Position numbers and translations under genes: made by a program. From Lacticaseibacillus zeae DSM 20178 = KCTC 3804 (lineage in GTDB: Bacteria; Bacillota; Bacilli; Lactobacillales; Lactobacillaceae), in contig NZ_BACQ01000047.1 of assembly GCF_000260435.1 (NCBI RefSeq), positions 1 to 64,000 of the forward strand: 64,000 bases of DNA, given 5' to 3'. Below the pieces are notes generated by a model. It searched no databases and was not told the origin of the DNA. It saw only the letters and a program-made list of their open reading frames with translations. This document shows, in pieces, positions 1-8,684 of this stretch (position 1 is the first letter of the stretch; every line of letters begins with the position of its first letter).

Positions 1-344
1 TCAAGCAGTACCTTTACCAAGCCATTATCACGGATCGGCTTAAGTCTGGCGCCCAGTTGCCAGCTGTTCGGCAATTGGCCGCCGAGCTAACGGTGAATGT
101 CAACACGGTTCAACGCGCTTTAAGTGAACTGATTCAAGAAGGCGTGCTCGTCACCCGCCGCGGCCGCGGTAATTTTGTGACCGACGACATTAAGGTGCTG
201 ATTGAGTTAAAAAATCGCCTCATCGCCACCGAACTCGGCACCTTGTATCGCCAACTGGCTGACCTGAATCTTAGCGCCGCGGAAATGAAAGACGCTTTTG
301 CCCAATATGTTGATGAACAGGAGGCTCACCATGACCACGAATAA
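1..344 (+). CDS. GntR-family transcriptional regulator (YtrA-like), 5' truncated
   Basis: The reading frame is open from base 3, so the start lies outside the window and the first TTG at 57 is internal. The visible 113 residues carry the second half of a winged helix-turn-helix: the stretch VRQLAAELTVNVNTVQRAL is the recognition region and LVTRRGRGNFV the wing. A short helical tail of about 50 residues follows in place of a large ligand-binding domain, which is typical of the YtrA subgroup. These regulators usually repress an adjacent ABC transporter operon, and here the ATPase gene starts inside the last codons of this one (overlap 331-344). The regulatory role is inferred from context; the family call is confident. 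Confidence 0.88.
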   Translation, partial: KQYLYQAIITDRLKSGAQLPAVRQLAAELTVNVNTVQRALSELIQEGVLVTRRGRGNFVTDDIKVLIELKNRLIATELGTLYRQLADLNLSAAEMKDAFAQYVDEQEAHHDHE

Positions 345-1047
345 GATTTCCGCAGAACACCTAACCTATAAACGCAATCGCCACCTCATTCTGGATGATC
401 TCAATCTTGAGGTCCAGCAAGGTCATTTCATCGGGTTACTGGGTGCAAACGGTGCCGGTAAAACCACATTGATGCGGCTTTTAAACGGGGTGGCGACCAA
501 TTTTACCGGTACCATTCAAATCGGCGCCTCGGAAAGTATCGTCGACCGCAAGCAACTTAGCAGCTTCAGCGAATCACTTAAAGGCGTCAACGCCAACCGC
601 ACGTTACATCAAATCGCCACCGATTACGCCATCATGTATCTCGACTTTTCGGAAAAGGCGTTTGAAAATTTCACCAACAAGTACGAACTGGATTGTCACC
701 AAAAATTAAGTGCACTCTCCAAAGGTAATCGGAAAAAGTTTGCGACTGCCCTCACCTTGTCCCGTCAAACCCAACTCTATTTACTTGACGAACCTTTTGA
801 AGGTATTGACAGCATGACGCGCAAACGCCTTATCAGCAACATGGTCGCCTGGAAGCCTGCTGCAGCCACGGTCATGATCTCGGATCACCATGTCAACGAT
901 GTCGTGAACATCCTCGACGAAATTGTTGTGTTAAAAGACAAACATGTTATCGCTCACCGAAACACGGAACAACTCCGCGAAGAAACCGGTATGAGTGTCG
1001 AAGCTTATTATGAAAGCCTCTATGAAGGGAGCACCACAAATGACTAA
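331..1047 (+). CDS. ABC transporter ATP-binding protein
   Basis: The 238-residue product is the nucleotide-binding subunit of an ABC transporter. It shows a Walker A (GANGAGKTTL, about residue 38), a degenerate signature (LSKGNRKK) and a Walker B with catalytic Glu (YLLDEPFEGID). I chose ATG 331 because AGGAGG lies 7 bases upstream; an earlier in-frame TTG has no such site. The gene overlaps the GntR gene before it and the permease gene after it, so the three are probably translationally coupled. The arrangement resembles ytrABC-type efflux or stress transporters. The substrate is unknown; the weak signature motif is typical of this ATPase subgroup. Confidence 0.9.
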   Translation: MTTNKISAEHLTYKRNRHLILDDLNLEVQQGHFIGLLGANGAGKTTLMRLLNGVATNFTGTIQIGASESIVDRKQLSSFSESLKGVNANRTLHQIATDYAIMYLDFSEKAFENFTNKYELDCHQKLSALSKGNRKKFATALTLSRQTQLYLLDEPFEGIDSMTRKRLISNMVAWKPAAATVMISDHHVNDVVNILDEIVVLKDKHVIAHRNTEQLREETGMSVEAYYESLYEGSTTND

Positions 1048-1753
1048 TACCTGGACCATGACAAAAGTCTTGATTCGGCAGCGAATTCAAACCGTTGTCA
1101 ACACGCTTATCGTTACGATCGTTGCAACCATCATCACGGCGATTTTAATGTATTTTGGCGGCAGTGCCCACTTTTCCATTGACCTTTTCTACTATGCGTT
1201 TCAACCCTACTCGTTTATCGGTGGCATTTACTTGTTTATTCGACTCGCGATCAGGCAGGAACATACCTGGGTCGACAATTATTACCGCTCTGTGCCGATT
1301 ACCAACCTAAAACTTTACATGGCCAATTTATTCGGCACTATTTGTAACTTTGTCATTTACTGTCTCGCTCAGAGTCTGATTTTTACCATTCTGCAAGTGG
1401 CCAGTCATGGCATTCACTGGCCGGAGATGTCTGTCTGGATGGACGCTGCCGAAGGGATCATCATTCTTGGCTTAACCTGCCTATTTATCTGGACATTTGT
1501 AAGTCTGGTCCACCTGCTCTCCGTCACCATCATGGCCTTCTTACCCGAAACCCAGATTCGTCTCGCACAATGGGCCATTTATCTGGTCGTCATCATCACG
1601 GCCTCCTACCTGTTCAACCAGCTATGGCAACTATTCTTAATGCCCTTTAGCAACTACAACATAGCCGCCATTTTCGGCGTTTTCGCGGTTATCTTCACGC
1701 TCATTTCCAGCCTTAACGTCTACCTGCTGGAAAAATGGGTTGAGACGAAGTAG
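1040..1753 (+). CDS. ABC transporter permease, ABC-2-like membrane protein
   Basis: The 237-residue protein is very hydrophobic, with about six membrane segments (for example near residues 20-40, 55-75, 100-125, 145-165, 180-200 and 210-230). It has no soluble domain and is the likely membrane partner of the ATPase directly upstream. The start ATG 1040 overlaps the ATPase stop by eight bases and has GAAGGGAG in front; an upstream in-frame ATG at 995 lies deep within the ATPase gene and was rejected. A strong bidirectional terminator follows. No specific substrate family is recognisable. Confidence 0.82.
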   Translation: MTNTWTMTKVLIRQRIQTVVNTLIVTIVATIITAILMYFGGSAHFSIDLFYYAFQPYSFIGGIYLFIRLAIRQEHTWVDNYYRSVPITNLKLYMANLFGTICNFVIYCLAQSLIFTILQVASHGIHWPEMSVWMDAAEGIIILGLTCLFIWTFVSLVHLLSVTIMAFLPETQIRLAQWAIYLVVIITASYLFNQLWQLFLMPFSNYNIAAIFGVFAVIFTLISSLNVYLLEKWVETK

Positions 1754-1813
1754 GTCGATTATTGGCATATGCCATCGTTCTGCGCTAAAAGCTTTTATGG
1801 GTATCCACATAAT

Positions 1814-1862
1814 AAAAATGGACTTTCAAGCAGCGTTTGCTGTCACTTGGAAGTCCATTTTT
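1814..1862. terminator. Bidirectional intrinsic terminator
   Basis: Arms 1814-1830 and 1846-1862 are near-perfect inverted repeats (AAAAATGGACTTYCAAG and complement) with A/T tails on both sides. It can end the ABC operon from the left and the opp operon from the right. Confidence 0.88.
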
Positions 1863-1888
1863 GTAATAACACGTAAAAAATCTTAAGC

Positions 1889-2767
1889 CTAAGGCGCCAA
1901 CACCCAGTGGTCCGGTGCCGCTTCGGTTAAGGCCGCACCAGCCGGAATCGGTGTGCGGTCAAACTGGACCCGTGGCTTTTGCTGCTCAAACAGCGGGTCG
2001 GCTTGCGGCACCGAAGCCAGTAGCGTCTGCGTGTAAGGATGCAACGGATGGCGGTAAACGGCTTCAGTCGCACCGGTTTCAACAATTTGGCCTTGATACA
2101 TCACGACAATCTGATCACTGATGTAGTGCACCATGGATAAGTCATGGGCAATGAACAGATACGTCAGATGCTTGGCTTGCTGAATCTGCCGCAACAGATT
2201 CACAATTTGCGCCTGGATTGACACATCTAACGCCGAAATCGGTTCGTCCAATACCAGAAACTTCGGCTCAACCGCCAGTGCGCGGGCAATGCCGATACGC
2301 TGCCGCTGACCGCCGGAAAACTCATGCGGAAACCGATTAATCGCATCCGGCGGCAAGCCAACTTGTTCCAGCAACTGCAAAACCCGATCAATCCGCTCCT
2401 GTGTCGATGACGCTAGATGAAAATTATCAATGCCTTCCGCAATAATATCGGCCACTTTTTGCCGTGGATTCAACGATGCAAACGGATCCTGAAACACCAT
2501 CTGAACCTGGCGCCGAAATTGCTTGCGTTCAGCATGGGAAAAATGCTGAATCGACTCACCTGAAAACAGTACATCTCCACCTGAAATCGGCCCGATGCCG
2601 GCAATCGCACGGCCAGTGGTCGTTTTTCCCGAACCTGACTCGCCCACCAAGCCAACGGTGGTGCCGGAAGCAATTGTAAAATTGATGTGATTCACTGCTT
2701 TGATGAGCCGCTGATCTTTACGGAAGTTGACGCTTAGATCTTGAATGGCAAATAACGGTTCTGTCAA
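1889..2767 (-). CDS. oppF: Oligopeptide ABC transporter ATP-binding protein OppF
   Basis: The 292-residue protein is the second ATPase of the peptide importer. Visible motifs are Walker A GESGSGKTTTGRAIAG (about residue 40), signature FSGGQRQRIGIARAL, Walker B FLVLDEPISALD and the switch histidine in FIAHDL. The C-terminal part (HPLHPYTQTLLASVPQ) is the oligopeptide-transporter extension. The start is a TTG at 2767, because GGAGATGG lies six bases upstream and no in-frame ATG is better placed. It is the last gene of the opp operon, 33 bases after oppD. Confidence 0.93.
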   Translation of the reverse strand: MTEPLFAIQDLSVNFRKDQRLIKAVNHINFTIASGTTVGLVGESGSGKTTTGRAIAGIGPISGGDVLFSGESIQHFSHAERKQFRRQVQMVFQDPFASLNPRQKVADIIAEGIDNFHLASSTQERIDRVLQLLEQVGLPPDAINRFPHEFSGGQRQRIGIARALAVEPKFLVLDEPISALDVSIQAQIVNLLRQIQQAKHLTYLFIAHDLSMVHYISDQIVVMYQGQIVETGATEAVYRHPLHPYTQTLLASVPQADPLFEQQKPRVQFDRTPIPAGAALTEAAPDHWVLAP

Positions 2768-2800
2768 AAATAACCATCTCCATTTATAAAAGGCTTCGAA

Positions 2801-3868
2801 TCAGGCCTGATTCACCGCGACCGCCAACGACGGCTCCTTGGTGAGTTCGGCAAACCGCGCCCACCGTTTTTGAATCGTAACCGGCGGCTGGTAACTTGGC
2901 GTCCGCGGATCAAGCAGCCACGAACGAACAAAGTGAGTAGGTGATACCTGAAACAGCGGCGGCATTTCCTTGAAATCAATAGCCAACGCATAGGGGTTGC
3001 GAGGTGCAAACGGATCCCCTTTAATCGGCTCCCGTAGATCCGGCGGTGTCCCCGGCAAGGTGAATAGCTCTTTACGCTGATCATCCGAACTCGGCACCGC
3101 ATCCAACAATCCCCAAGTGTACGGGTGCTGCGGATTATAAAAGATTTCATTTGCCGTGCCAGTTTCAACAATTTTACCGGCGTACATAATGGCCACGCGA
3201 TCGGCAATATTCGCAACCACACCTAGATCGTGGGTGATGAAGATCACGCTTAAATCGCGCTTAGCCTTTTGGCGCTTGATCAAGTCCAGTACTTGCGCCT
3301 GCAGGGTCACGTCCAAAGCGGTGGTCGGTTCATCGGCAATCAGAACCTTAGGCTGCATGATCATCGCCATGGCAATCATGGTACGTTGTCGCTGACCGCC
3401 CGACAGTTCATGCGGGTACTTGCGCGCAATCAAGGCAGGATCAGGCAAGCCGACCTCTTGAATCGCAGCGTTGACCGCCTGTTTTAAAGCGGCCCCGTGC
3501 AGGTGTCGGTGGGCTTTGACCCCTTCACCAATCTGCCGGCCGATGCGCATGGTTGGATTCAGCCCGCTCAGCGAATCCTGAAAAATCAACCCAAGCTCCT
3601 GTCCGCGCAATCGCGTATAAGTTTTCCTACTGGCGTGCAGCAGATCGGTTTCGCCATATTGCATGGCATCAGCCTTGACTTCTGCATCTTTGCCAAGTAA
3701 ACCTAGCAACGCATGCGTGGTCACTGATTTACCCGAACCGGATTCGCCAACCAAAGCGAGCGTCTCGCCTTGATGCAGCGTTAAATCCACCCCATTGACG
3801 GCATAGACATTTTCGTTGGCTTCATGAAACGTCACGGTTAAGTTTTTAATTGAAACAATATCAGTCAT
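2801..3868 (-). CDS. oppD: Oligopeptide ABC transporter ATP-binding protein OppD
   Basis: The 355-residue ATPase pairs with OppF to energise peptide import. It shows Walker A GESGSGKSVTTHAL (about residue 41), signature LSGGQRQRTMIAMAM, Walker B VLIADEPTTALD and switch histidine FITHDLG, followed by the family tail HPYTWGLLDAVPS. In the characterised family the C-terminal extension often binds an iron-sulfur cluster through Cys residues; I see no Cys there, so that feature appears absent. The ribosome-binding site GAAAGGGG precedes ATG 3868. A 102-codon membrane-protein gene separates it from oppC. Confidence 0.94.
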   Translation of the reverse strand: MTDIVSIKNLTVTFHEANENVYAVNGVDLTLHQGETLALVGESGSGKSVTTHALLGLLGKDAEVKADAMQYGETDLLHASRKTYTRLRGQELGLIFQDSLSGLNPTMRIGRQIGEGVKAHRHLHGAALKQAVNAAIQEVGLPDPALIARKYPHELSGGQRQRTMIAMAMIMQPKVLIADEPTTALDVTLQAQVLDLIKRQKAKRDLSVIFITHDLGVVANIADRVAIMYAGKIVETGTANEIFYNPQHPYTWGLLDAVPSSDDQRKELFTLPGTPPDLREPIKGDPFAPRNPYALAIDFKEMPPLFQVSPTHFVRSWLLDPRTPSYQPPVTIQKRWARFAELTKEPSLAVAVNQA

Positions 3869-3893
3869 GCTGCGCCCCTTTCAAAATTCATTT

Positions 3894-4202
3894 TTAATAC
3901 AAAAGCAAATCAATCACGGTGCCGCCAATCAGATTCACGGCGACCCAAATGCCTAATTGCAAGTTACCGGGCAGCGCGCCGAGCATCTTGCTGGTCAAGT
4001 CAGCATGCGGGCGACGGGTGTGCAGCAGCAATTTAATCCCCACCGCAAGTATCGCCAAACCCACCAGCAGCCAAAACGTCTGGTGTAGCCCCCACAATAT
4101 GGCCAAGGTCAGGCCTTCTCGCGTTAACGACAAGCCTGTGGTGACCACCAGCAAGCCAATGAAAAGGGCGGCACCGACCTGCCAAGGATGTTTTTGGATC
4201 AT
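3894..4202 (-). CDS. Small membrane protein within the opp operon
   Basis: The 102-residue product has about three membrane segments (residues 10-28, 38-60 and 80-100) and no recognisable domain. AAGGAAG sits seven bases before ATG 4202. Lying between oppC and oppD in the same direction, it is probably cotranscribed with the peptide permease and may be an accessory membrane protein. That role is inferred from position only. Confidence 0.75.
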   Translation of the reverse strand: MIQKHPWQVGAALFIGLLVVTTGLSLTREGLTLAILWGLHQTFWLLVGLAILAVGIKLLLHTRRPHADLTSKMLGALPGNLQLGIWVAVNLIGGTVIDLLLY

Positions 4203-4298
4203 TTTGACACTTCCTTAAAAAGGTTGAGCTGATTGCCAATGCAGCGGCTTTTGGGTGAAGCCTGCAAACAAGCTTCTCGCTGCCGGCAGTCGGCTGAG

Positions 4299-5255
4299 TT
4301 AACCTTGGAATTTCGGATCAAGGGCGTCGCGCAAGCCGTCACCTACGATATTAAACGCAAAGACGATCGCAACTAAAATTAGAATCGGAATGTAAAGTTG
4401 CAGTGGGTGTTGGAGCATCTGATCCTGACCACTGGCAATCAGGATGCCAAGACTCGTGTTCGGGGCCTGAATCCCTAAGCCGAGAAAACTCAGACTGGCT
4501 TCACCAAAGATGTTGCCGGGGATGCTTTGGCCAATATCCAGAATCAGAATACTCATCATATTCGGCACCAGATGCCGCGTCATAATTCGCCACAGTGGGG
4601 TGTCCAGCATCACGGCGGCCGTCACATAATCAAGTTGCCGCAATTGCATGACCAGTCCCCGCGCCTGCCGCGCCGCATCCGACCAGCTCGTTAGCGCCAA
4701 AGCAAACAACATGGTCCACATGCCATTGCCTAAAACGACCATGATCAGCATGGTGATCAACAATCCCGGCAGCGAATTAAACACCTCAATAATCCGCATC
4801 ATGATTTCATCGACCCAGCCACCAAAAAACGCCATGACCATGCCATAAATTGTGCCAAAACCAATTGCCAGAACGGTACTGAGAATCGCCACCAAGAGCG
4901 AAACCTGAATGCCGATGCAGGTACGCGTAAACAAATCCCGCCCCAAGCGATCGGTGCCAAACCAATGAGCTGCACTCGGCCCGACATTTCGCGCATTGAC
5001 CCGAATCAAATTGGGATCGTAATGCTGAAGTTGCGGCCCTATCAAGGCCACTAGCACAATGAGAAGTAAAATAATGCCCCACGCCACAGCCAAGTGATCT
5101 TTCAGTAACTTTTGTCGCGCCGACGCCCAGAAACTGATACTTTTGGGTGCGCCCTCTTCATCCGCAGATATTGCAGGTTGTTTTGTCAGCACAGTTGGCA
5201 TACCGGCGTTGTCGGTTCCTTGAACAAAATGAAAATCCGTATCACTGACAGCCAT
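4299..5255 (-). CDS. oppC: Oligopeptide ABC transporter permease OppC
   Basis: The 318-residue protein has a long cytoplasmic N-terminus, a first membrane segment at about residues 57-75 and then the permease core with five more. The segment AARQARGLVMQLRQLDYVTAA is near the EAA coupling region that contacts the ATPases. The fragments FGTDRLGRDLFTR and GEASLSFLGLGIQAP are typical of OppC/DppC. AGGGAG precedes ATG 5255 by eight bases. It follows oppB by 14 bases and forms the membrane channel with it. Confidence 0.95.
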   Translation of the reverse strand: MAVSDTDFHFVQGTDNAGMPTVLTKQPAISADEEGAPKSISFWASARQKLLKDHLAVAWGIILLLIVLVALIGPQLQHYDPNLIRVNARNVGPSAAHWFGTDRLGRDLFTRTCIGIQVSLLVAILSTVLAIGFGTIYGMVMAFFGGWVDEIMMRIIEVFNSLPGLLITMLIMVVLGNGMWTMLFALALTSWSDAARQARGLVMQLRQLDYVTAAVMLDTPLWRIMTRHLVPNMMSILILDIGQSIPGNIFGEASLSFLGLGIQAPNTSLGILIASGQDQMLQHPLQLYIPILILVAIVFAFNIVGDGLRDALDPKFQG

Positions 5256-5269
5256 TCGCCTGACTCCCT

Positions 5270-6220
5270 TCAGTTGTCATATAACTTAATCCGCGGATCA
5301 ACCACGGTATACAGCAGATCGGTGATAAACATCGTGACAATGTACAAAATCGCCAGCAACACCGTTTCGCCCATAATAATCGGCACATCGCGATTCGTTA
5401 GCGCCGTCACAAAATACTGCCCGATGCCGGGAATCACAAAAATGCTTTCAATGAAAATTGATCCGGTAATGCCAAAAGCCAACGTAACAGGCAACGAGGT
5501 AATAATCGGAATGAACGCATTTCGCACGATATGGTGCAACACGATTTGCGGTTCCGATAATCCCTTGGCGCGCGCCGTCATGACATACTCGCTTGAGGCG
5601 ACGTCCACCATTGAATTTTTCAATAGTCGTGCATAACCGGCAATGTAGCCGATCCCACCGGCAATCGTCGGCAAAATGGTATAAATCCAACCACCCCACC
5701 ACAACTGATCGCCACTAGGCCACCCGATAATCGGGAACCAACCGAGCTTGCCGCCAAAATAACTTTGCAACAGCAACCCCAGCACCAGACTCGGGAACGA
5801 CATCAAAAACAGCGCCAGAATCGTCACCGCCCGATCAATCCAGGTGTTTTTATACACAGCCGCCAGAATGCCCAGCAGCAGCCCCAGCGGAATACCTAAC
5901 AACATCTGTTGAATACCTAAACGCGCCGATGCTGGCAGGCGGTCACGAATCAAACTCGACATGGTCACTGACGGATCGGCAATCGACTCGCCAAACTGTC
6001 CATGCAACATGTTGTTCATGGTGATCACATATCGTTCCATCACCGGCTTATTGAGACCCGTGTTCTTGTAAACTTGCGCGCGGGTTGCCGCTGGTAATTT
6101 ATCGGTTTGAGCACTCAGAGCATCACCAGGCACGGCCGAAATCAGGAAAAACGTTGCCGTGGCAATTAGGAACGTCGATATTAACAGTTCGATAAAACGT
6201 CGAACGATCAGCTTGATCAC
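5270..6220 (-). CDS. oppB: Oligopeptide ABC transporter permease OppB
   Basis: This is the second channel subunit of the importer (316 residues from GTG 6220). The N-terminal membrane helix at about residues 8-27 (ISTFLIATATFFLISAVPGD) and the core motif EYVMTARAKGLSEPQIVLHH (EAA loop) identify OppB/DppB. Start choice is uncertain: GTG 6232 lies only three bases after AAGGAG, while GTG 6220 has AAGGTGG eight bases upstream and gives the N-terminus usual in the family. It lies about 100 bases after oppA, separated by a hairpin at 6285-6310. Confidence 0.92.
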   Translation of the reverse strand: MIKLIVRRFIELLISTFLIATATFFLISAVPGDALSAQTDKLPAATRAQVYKNTGLNKPVMERYVITMNNMLHGQFGESIADPSVTMSSLIRDRLPASARLGIQQMLLGIPLGLLLGILAAVYKNTWIDRAVTILALFLMSFPSLVLGLLLQSYFGGKLGWFPIIGWPSGDQLWWGGWIYTILPTIAGGIGYIAGYARLLKNSMVDVASSEYVMTARAKGLSEPQIVLHHIVRNAFIPIITSLPVTLAFGITGSIFIESIFVIPGIGQYFVTALTNRDVPIIMGETVLLAILYIVTMFITDLLYTVVDPRIKLYDN

Positions 6221-6284
6221 GGTTGCAGCCACCTTCTCCTTGAATCAAAATGAGTCATTTTGCCATCTCCTATTGACCTTATGT

Positions 6285-6310
6285 ACATTGGCCGTGTACA
6301 TGGCCAATGT
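6285..6310 (-). other. Hairpin between oppA and oppB
   Basis: A perfect nine-base inverted repeat (ACATTGGCC / GGCCAATGT, loop of eight) lies 10 bases after the oppA stop codon. No run of T follows on the minus strand, so it is more likely an mRNA-stabilising or processing hairpin, or a weak attenuator that raises OppA over the membrane subunits, than a full terminator. Confidence 0.6.
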
Positions 6311-6320
6311 GACTAGCTAG

Positions 6321-7991
6321 CTATTCTTTCGACGCATAAGTGTAGTTGAACGTGGCGCCAAAGACGGTTGATTGAAGATTTTTAACTGACTTGTTGATAT
6401 AAAGACGTGATTGCGAGTTGGTTAACGGCACGACGCCGAAATCTTTGGCGACCAGCTGTGTTTCCAGTTGCTTGTAGAGTGCCAGCCGTTCTTTCGTACT
6501 TAAATTGGCATTTAACTTGGCATCGAGATCGTCAAACGTTTTGCTGTTATACCCGCCGAAGAATTGCTGGAAGCCGTTATTTGAATCCCACAGGCTCAAA
6601 TACGAATTCGGATCGGCGCTCCCTGACCAGCCATTATCAAGCAAATCATACTGATTATCATTTCTGGACTTCACAAAGCTAGGTACATCAGGGGCAGTTT
6701 TGATCGTGACTTTGACGCCTAACTGTTGATCAAGCTCTTGCTTCAGCCAAGTACCGGTGTCATCATCATCGACAGTCAGGTAAACAAAGTTCAGCTTGCT
6801 GAGATCCGTTGACTTACCCAGTTCCTTCAGCCCCTCTTTCAACAAAGCCTGACGCTTAGCCTTAGTGTTGTACTGTGCCTGTAGATCTTTCAGTGGGTTA
6901 CCGACATACTCACCATAGTTTGTCGATCCAACGTTCATCGATTGCGGCACCATGGTATAGGTTGGCTGGTCTTTGCCGTCATTGACCGCCTTGTTGTAAC
7001 TTTGGCGATTAATAGAAAGTGAGACTGCTTCCCGCACCTTCGTATTTTTGAAAAGTCCCTGAGTCCCGCCATTGTGTTGATTCATGATTAAAACGGTCGT
7101 CCCAGAACCATCTTGTTTTCGCGAGACCAGTTTGTTACTCTTAGCCAATTTGTTGAAGTCACTAATCTGTTTACCGGAAGCAGACAAGGCATCTAACTGG
7201 CCACTTTGCATTAACGAAAGCACGGTCGACGCCTTGTTCGTGGTGGTATAGGTTACGGTTTGCAGCTTAACCTTTTTGGCATTCCAATAAGTGTTGTTCT
7301 TCTTTAGCGTGATCTTGTCATTCTTTTTCCAAGATGTTAGCTTGAACGGGCCGTTAAAGACCTGATCCTTCACATCGGTCTTCCACTTCTTGTTGCCAAC
7401 TTTATTAATTTTGTCGAGGCGGACTGGGTAATAAATAACCGATGCAAAATCTGACAAAAGCGACGGATGGGCATAAGCAAGCTGAACCTGAAGTGTTTTG
7501 GCATTCAAGGCTTTTACACCCAAGTCTTCGGCGCTACCTTTGCCAGTGTTGTAAGCTTCGGCGCCCTTGATAAAGTATGCACCGGTAGCCTGGGAAAAGG
7601 CGTTCTCCTTTTTCAATAACCGGCGGAAGGAATCCACGTATTGCTGGGCAGTGACTTTCTTGCCATCTGACCATTTGGCATCGCGTAACTTGAAGGTATA
7701 CGTTAAGCCATCTGCTGACTTGGTGTAGGATTTGGCCCCAGTTAAAACGACTTTATCTTTGCCGTTTTTCGATTCAATCGTGGTCAAGCCTTCTTGAACT
7801 TCTGAAAGAATATCGTTCTCGTTAGTATTGCGCATATCATTCACATCTAACGTCGTCGGATCAAGCTCTTCGGTTAAATTCAACGTCTGAGCGCTGCTTG
7901 ATGACGCAGAACCTTTACTGCCGCAACCGACAAGTAAGGTCGCCAGCGCAACGCCGGTAATAAGAGCTGTGAGCCAATGGGACTTCTTCAT
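6321..7991 (-). CDS. oppA: Oligopeptide-binding lipoprotein OppA
   Basis: The 556-residue protein is the extracellular, lipid-anchored receptor of the peptide importer (solute-binding family 5). A signal peptide of about 22 residues ends in the lipobox LLVGC, with Cys as the lipidated residue. Family stretches include YTFKLRDAKWSDGKKVTAQQ near residue 90 and VREAVSLSINRQSYN near residue 325. I chose ATG 7991: the ATG at 7998-8000 touches the AGGAG site, while 7991 has nine bases of spacing. It is the first structural gene of the opp operon, behind a leader peptide and a terminator hairpin. Confidence 0.95.
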   Translation of the reverse strand: MKKSHWLTALITGVALATLLVGCGSKGSASSSSAQTLNLTEELDPTTLDVNDMRNTNENDILSEVQEGLTTIESKNGKDKVVLTGAKSYTKSADGLTYTFKLRDAKWSDGKKVTAQQYVDSFRRLLKKENAFSQATGAYFIKGAEAYNTGKGSAEDLGVKALNAKTLQVQLAYAHPSLLSDFASVIYYPVRLDKINKVGNKKWKTDVKDQVFNGPFKLTSWKKNDKITLKKNNTYWNAKKVKLQTVTYTTTNKASTVLSLMQSGQLDALSASGKQISDFNKLAKSNKLVSRKQDGSGTTVLIMNQHNGGTQGLFKNTKVREAVSLSINRQSYNKAVNDGKDQPTYTMVPQSMNVGSTNYGEYVGNPLKDLQAQYNTKAKRQALLKEGLKELGKSTDLSKLNFVYLTVDDDDTGTWLKQELDQQLGVKVTIKTAPDVPSFVKSRNDNQYDLLDNGWSGSADPNSYLSLWDSNNGFQQFFGGYNSKTFDDLDAKLNANLSTKERLALYKQLETQLVAKDFGVVPLTNSQSRLYINKSVKNLQSTVFGATFNYTYASKE

Positions 7992-8016
7992 ACATGCCAT
8001 CTCCTAAAGTAAAATA

Positions 8017-8060
8017 AAAACTGGCGGTGCATCTAGGATTCTAGATACACCGCCAGTTTT
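8017..8060 (-). terminator. Terminator/attenuator in the oppA leader
   Basis: Arms 8041-8060 and 8017-8035 form a 19-base, almost perfect stem (AAAACTGGCGGTG... and complement). On the minus strand it is followed by TTTTTATTTTA and then by the oppA ribosome-binding site. It lies after the leader peptide stop (8088) and before oppA, so transcripts from the promoter at 8215-8243 must read through it to express the operon. Attenuation is inferred; the terminator shape is seen directly. Confidence 0.88.
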
Positions 8061-8087
8061 GTCCTTCGTTCAAGTCACGTTTGTCCG

Positions 8088-8183
8088 TCACCCAAGCCAA
8101 TATCCAGCCATGTAAATAGAACCGCTATGTTGTTCATAGCAGCAGCACATGGACATGAACATGACTTGGTTGAACTGGGTCAT
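8088..8183 (-). CDS. Leader peptide with three consecutive Cys codons
   Basis: A 31-codon ORF with an excellent AGAGGAG site eight bases before ATG 8183. Residues 10-16 read M-S-M-C-C-C-Y, and the three Cys codons (TGC TGC TGC) cover 8139-8147. A consensus-like promoter lies just upstream, and a terminator hairpin follows 27 bases after the stop. Promoter, short ORF with a codon run, terminator and then operon is the layout of amino-acid attenuators, where ribosome pausing at scarce codons changes RNA folding. I infer sensing of charged tRNA-Cys for the opp operon. It could instead be an unrelated small peptide; no peptide family is recognised. Confidence 0.75.
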   Translation of the reverse strand: MTQFNQVMFMSMCCCYEQHSGSIYMAGYWLG

Positions 8184-8214
8184 CACGTTGACTCCTCTCG
8201 AAGAAATTAGCATT

Positions 8215-8243
8215 AGCATACTTTTAAAAATTTTATTCGTCAA
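8215..8243 (-). promoter_or_regulatory. Promoter of the opp leader
   Basis: On the minus strand TTGACG (8238-8243) and TATGCT (8215-8220) are separated by exactly 17 bases, matching a vegetative sigma promoter. Transcription would start about 25 bases before the leader peptide ATG. Confidence 0.8.
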
Positions 8244-8622
8244 CGGGTAATTTGTTAAAACCTGATTTGTTCGGGGCAGTAACATGCTTCAATACCGCTT
8301 GGCTATTGGGTTTGATCACGCTCATAGAATTTTAATTTTGGTTAACTGCCGTTGTGATTGAATGGTCGTTAAGAAAATAATGGCGGTGATTGCGGAAACG
8401 CCTTTGTCGTGGCAGCTGAGGAAAGAAGATAAAGAAAAGCAATAAGGTCATTTCGTTTAAAACAGTTTTACTTAAAGCTGATTAACGTTCAGCTTTCATT
8501 CAAGTTTGCTGGCTAACTCATATTTAAATTTCCTCGTATTAGCCGTTTCTTTACGGTTAAATGGACAAAACATACTGCTCACATAAGCTTCATTTGAAAC
8601 TATTTTAAATTTTATGCTCATC
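8244..8622. other. Intergenic region, no gene seen
   Basis: About 380 AT-rich bases between the opp promoter and the terminator of the next gene. I see no ORF with a ribosome-binding site, no RNA gene and no clear operator. Confidence 0.6.
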
Positions 8623-8663
8623 AAAACAGCCGACTGAGAATTACTTTCCCAGCCGGCTGTTTT
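8623..8663. terminator. Intrinsic terminator
   Basis: Arms AAAACAGCCG (8623-8632) and CGGCTGTTTT (8654-8663) form a stem flanked by A and T runs. It lies just after the stop of the small membrane protein gene on the minus strand. Confidence 0.8.
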
Positions 8664-8684
8664 CAATTTTAACAGACACGTACG

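Noticed and set aside
5112-5636. Long plus-strand ORF across oppC/oppB
   Set aside because: It lies antisense to two clearly conserved permease genes, has no ribosome-binding site and no recognisable motif.
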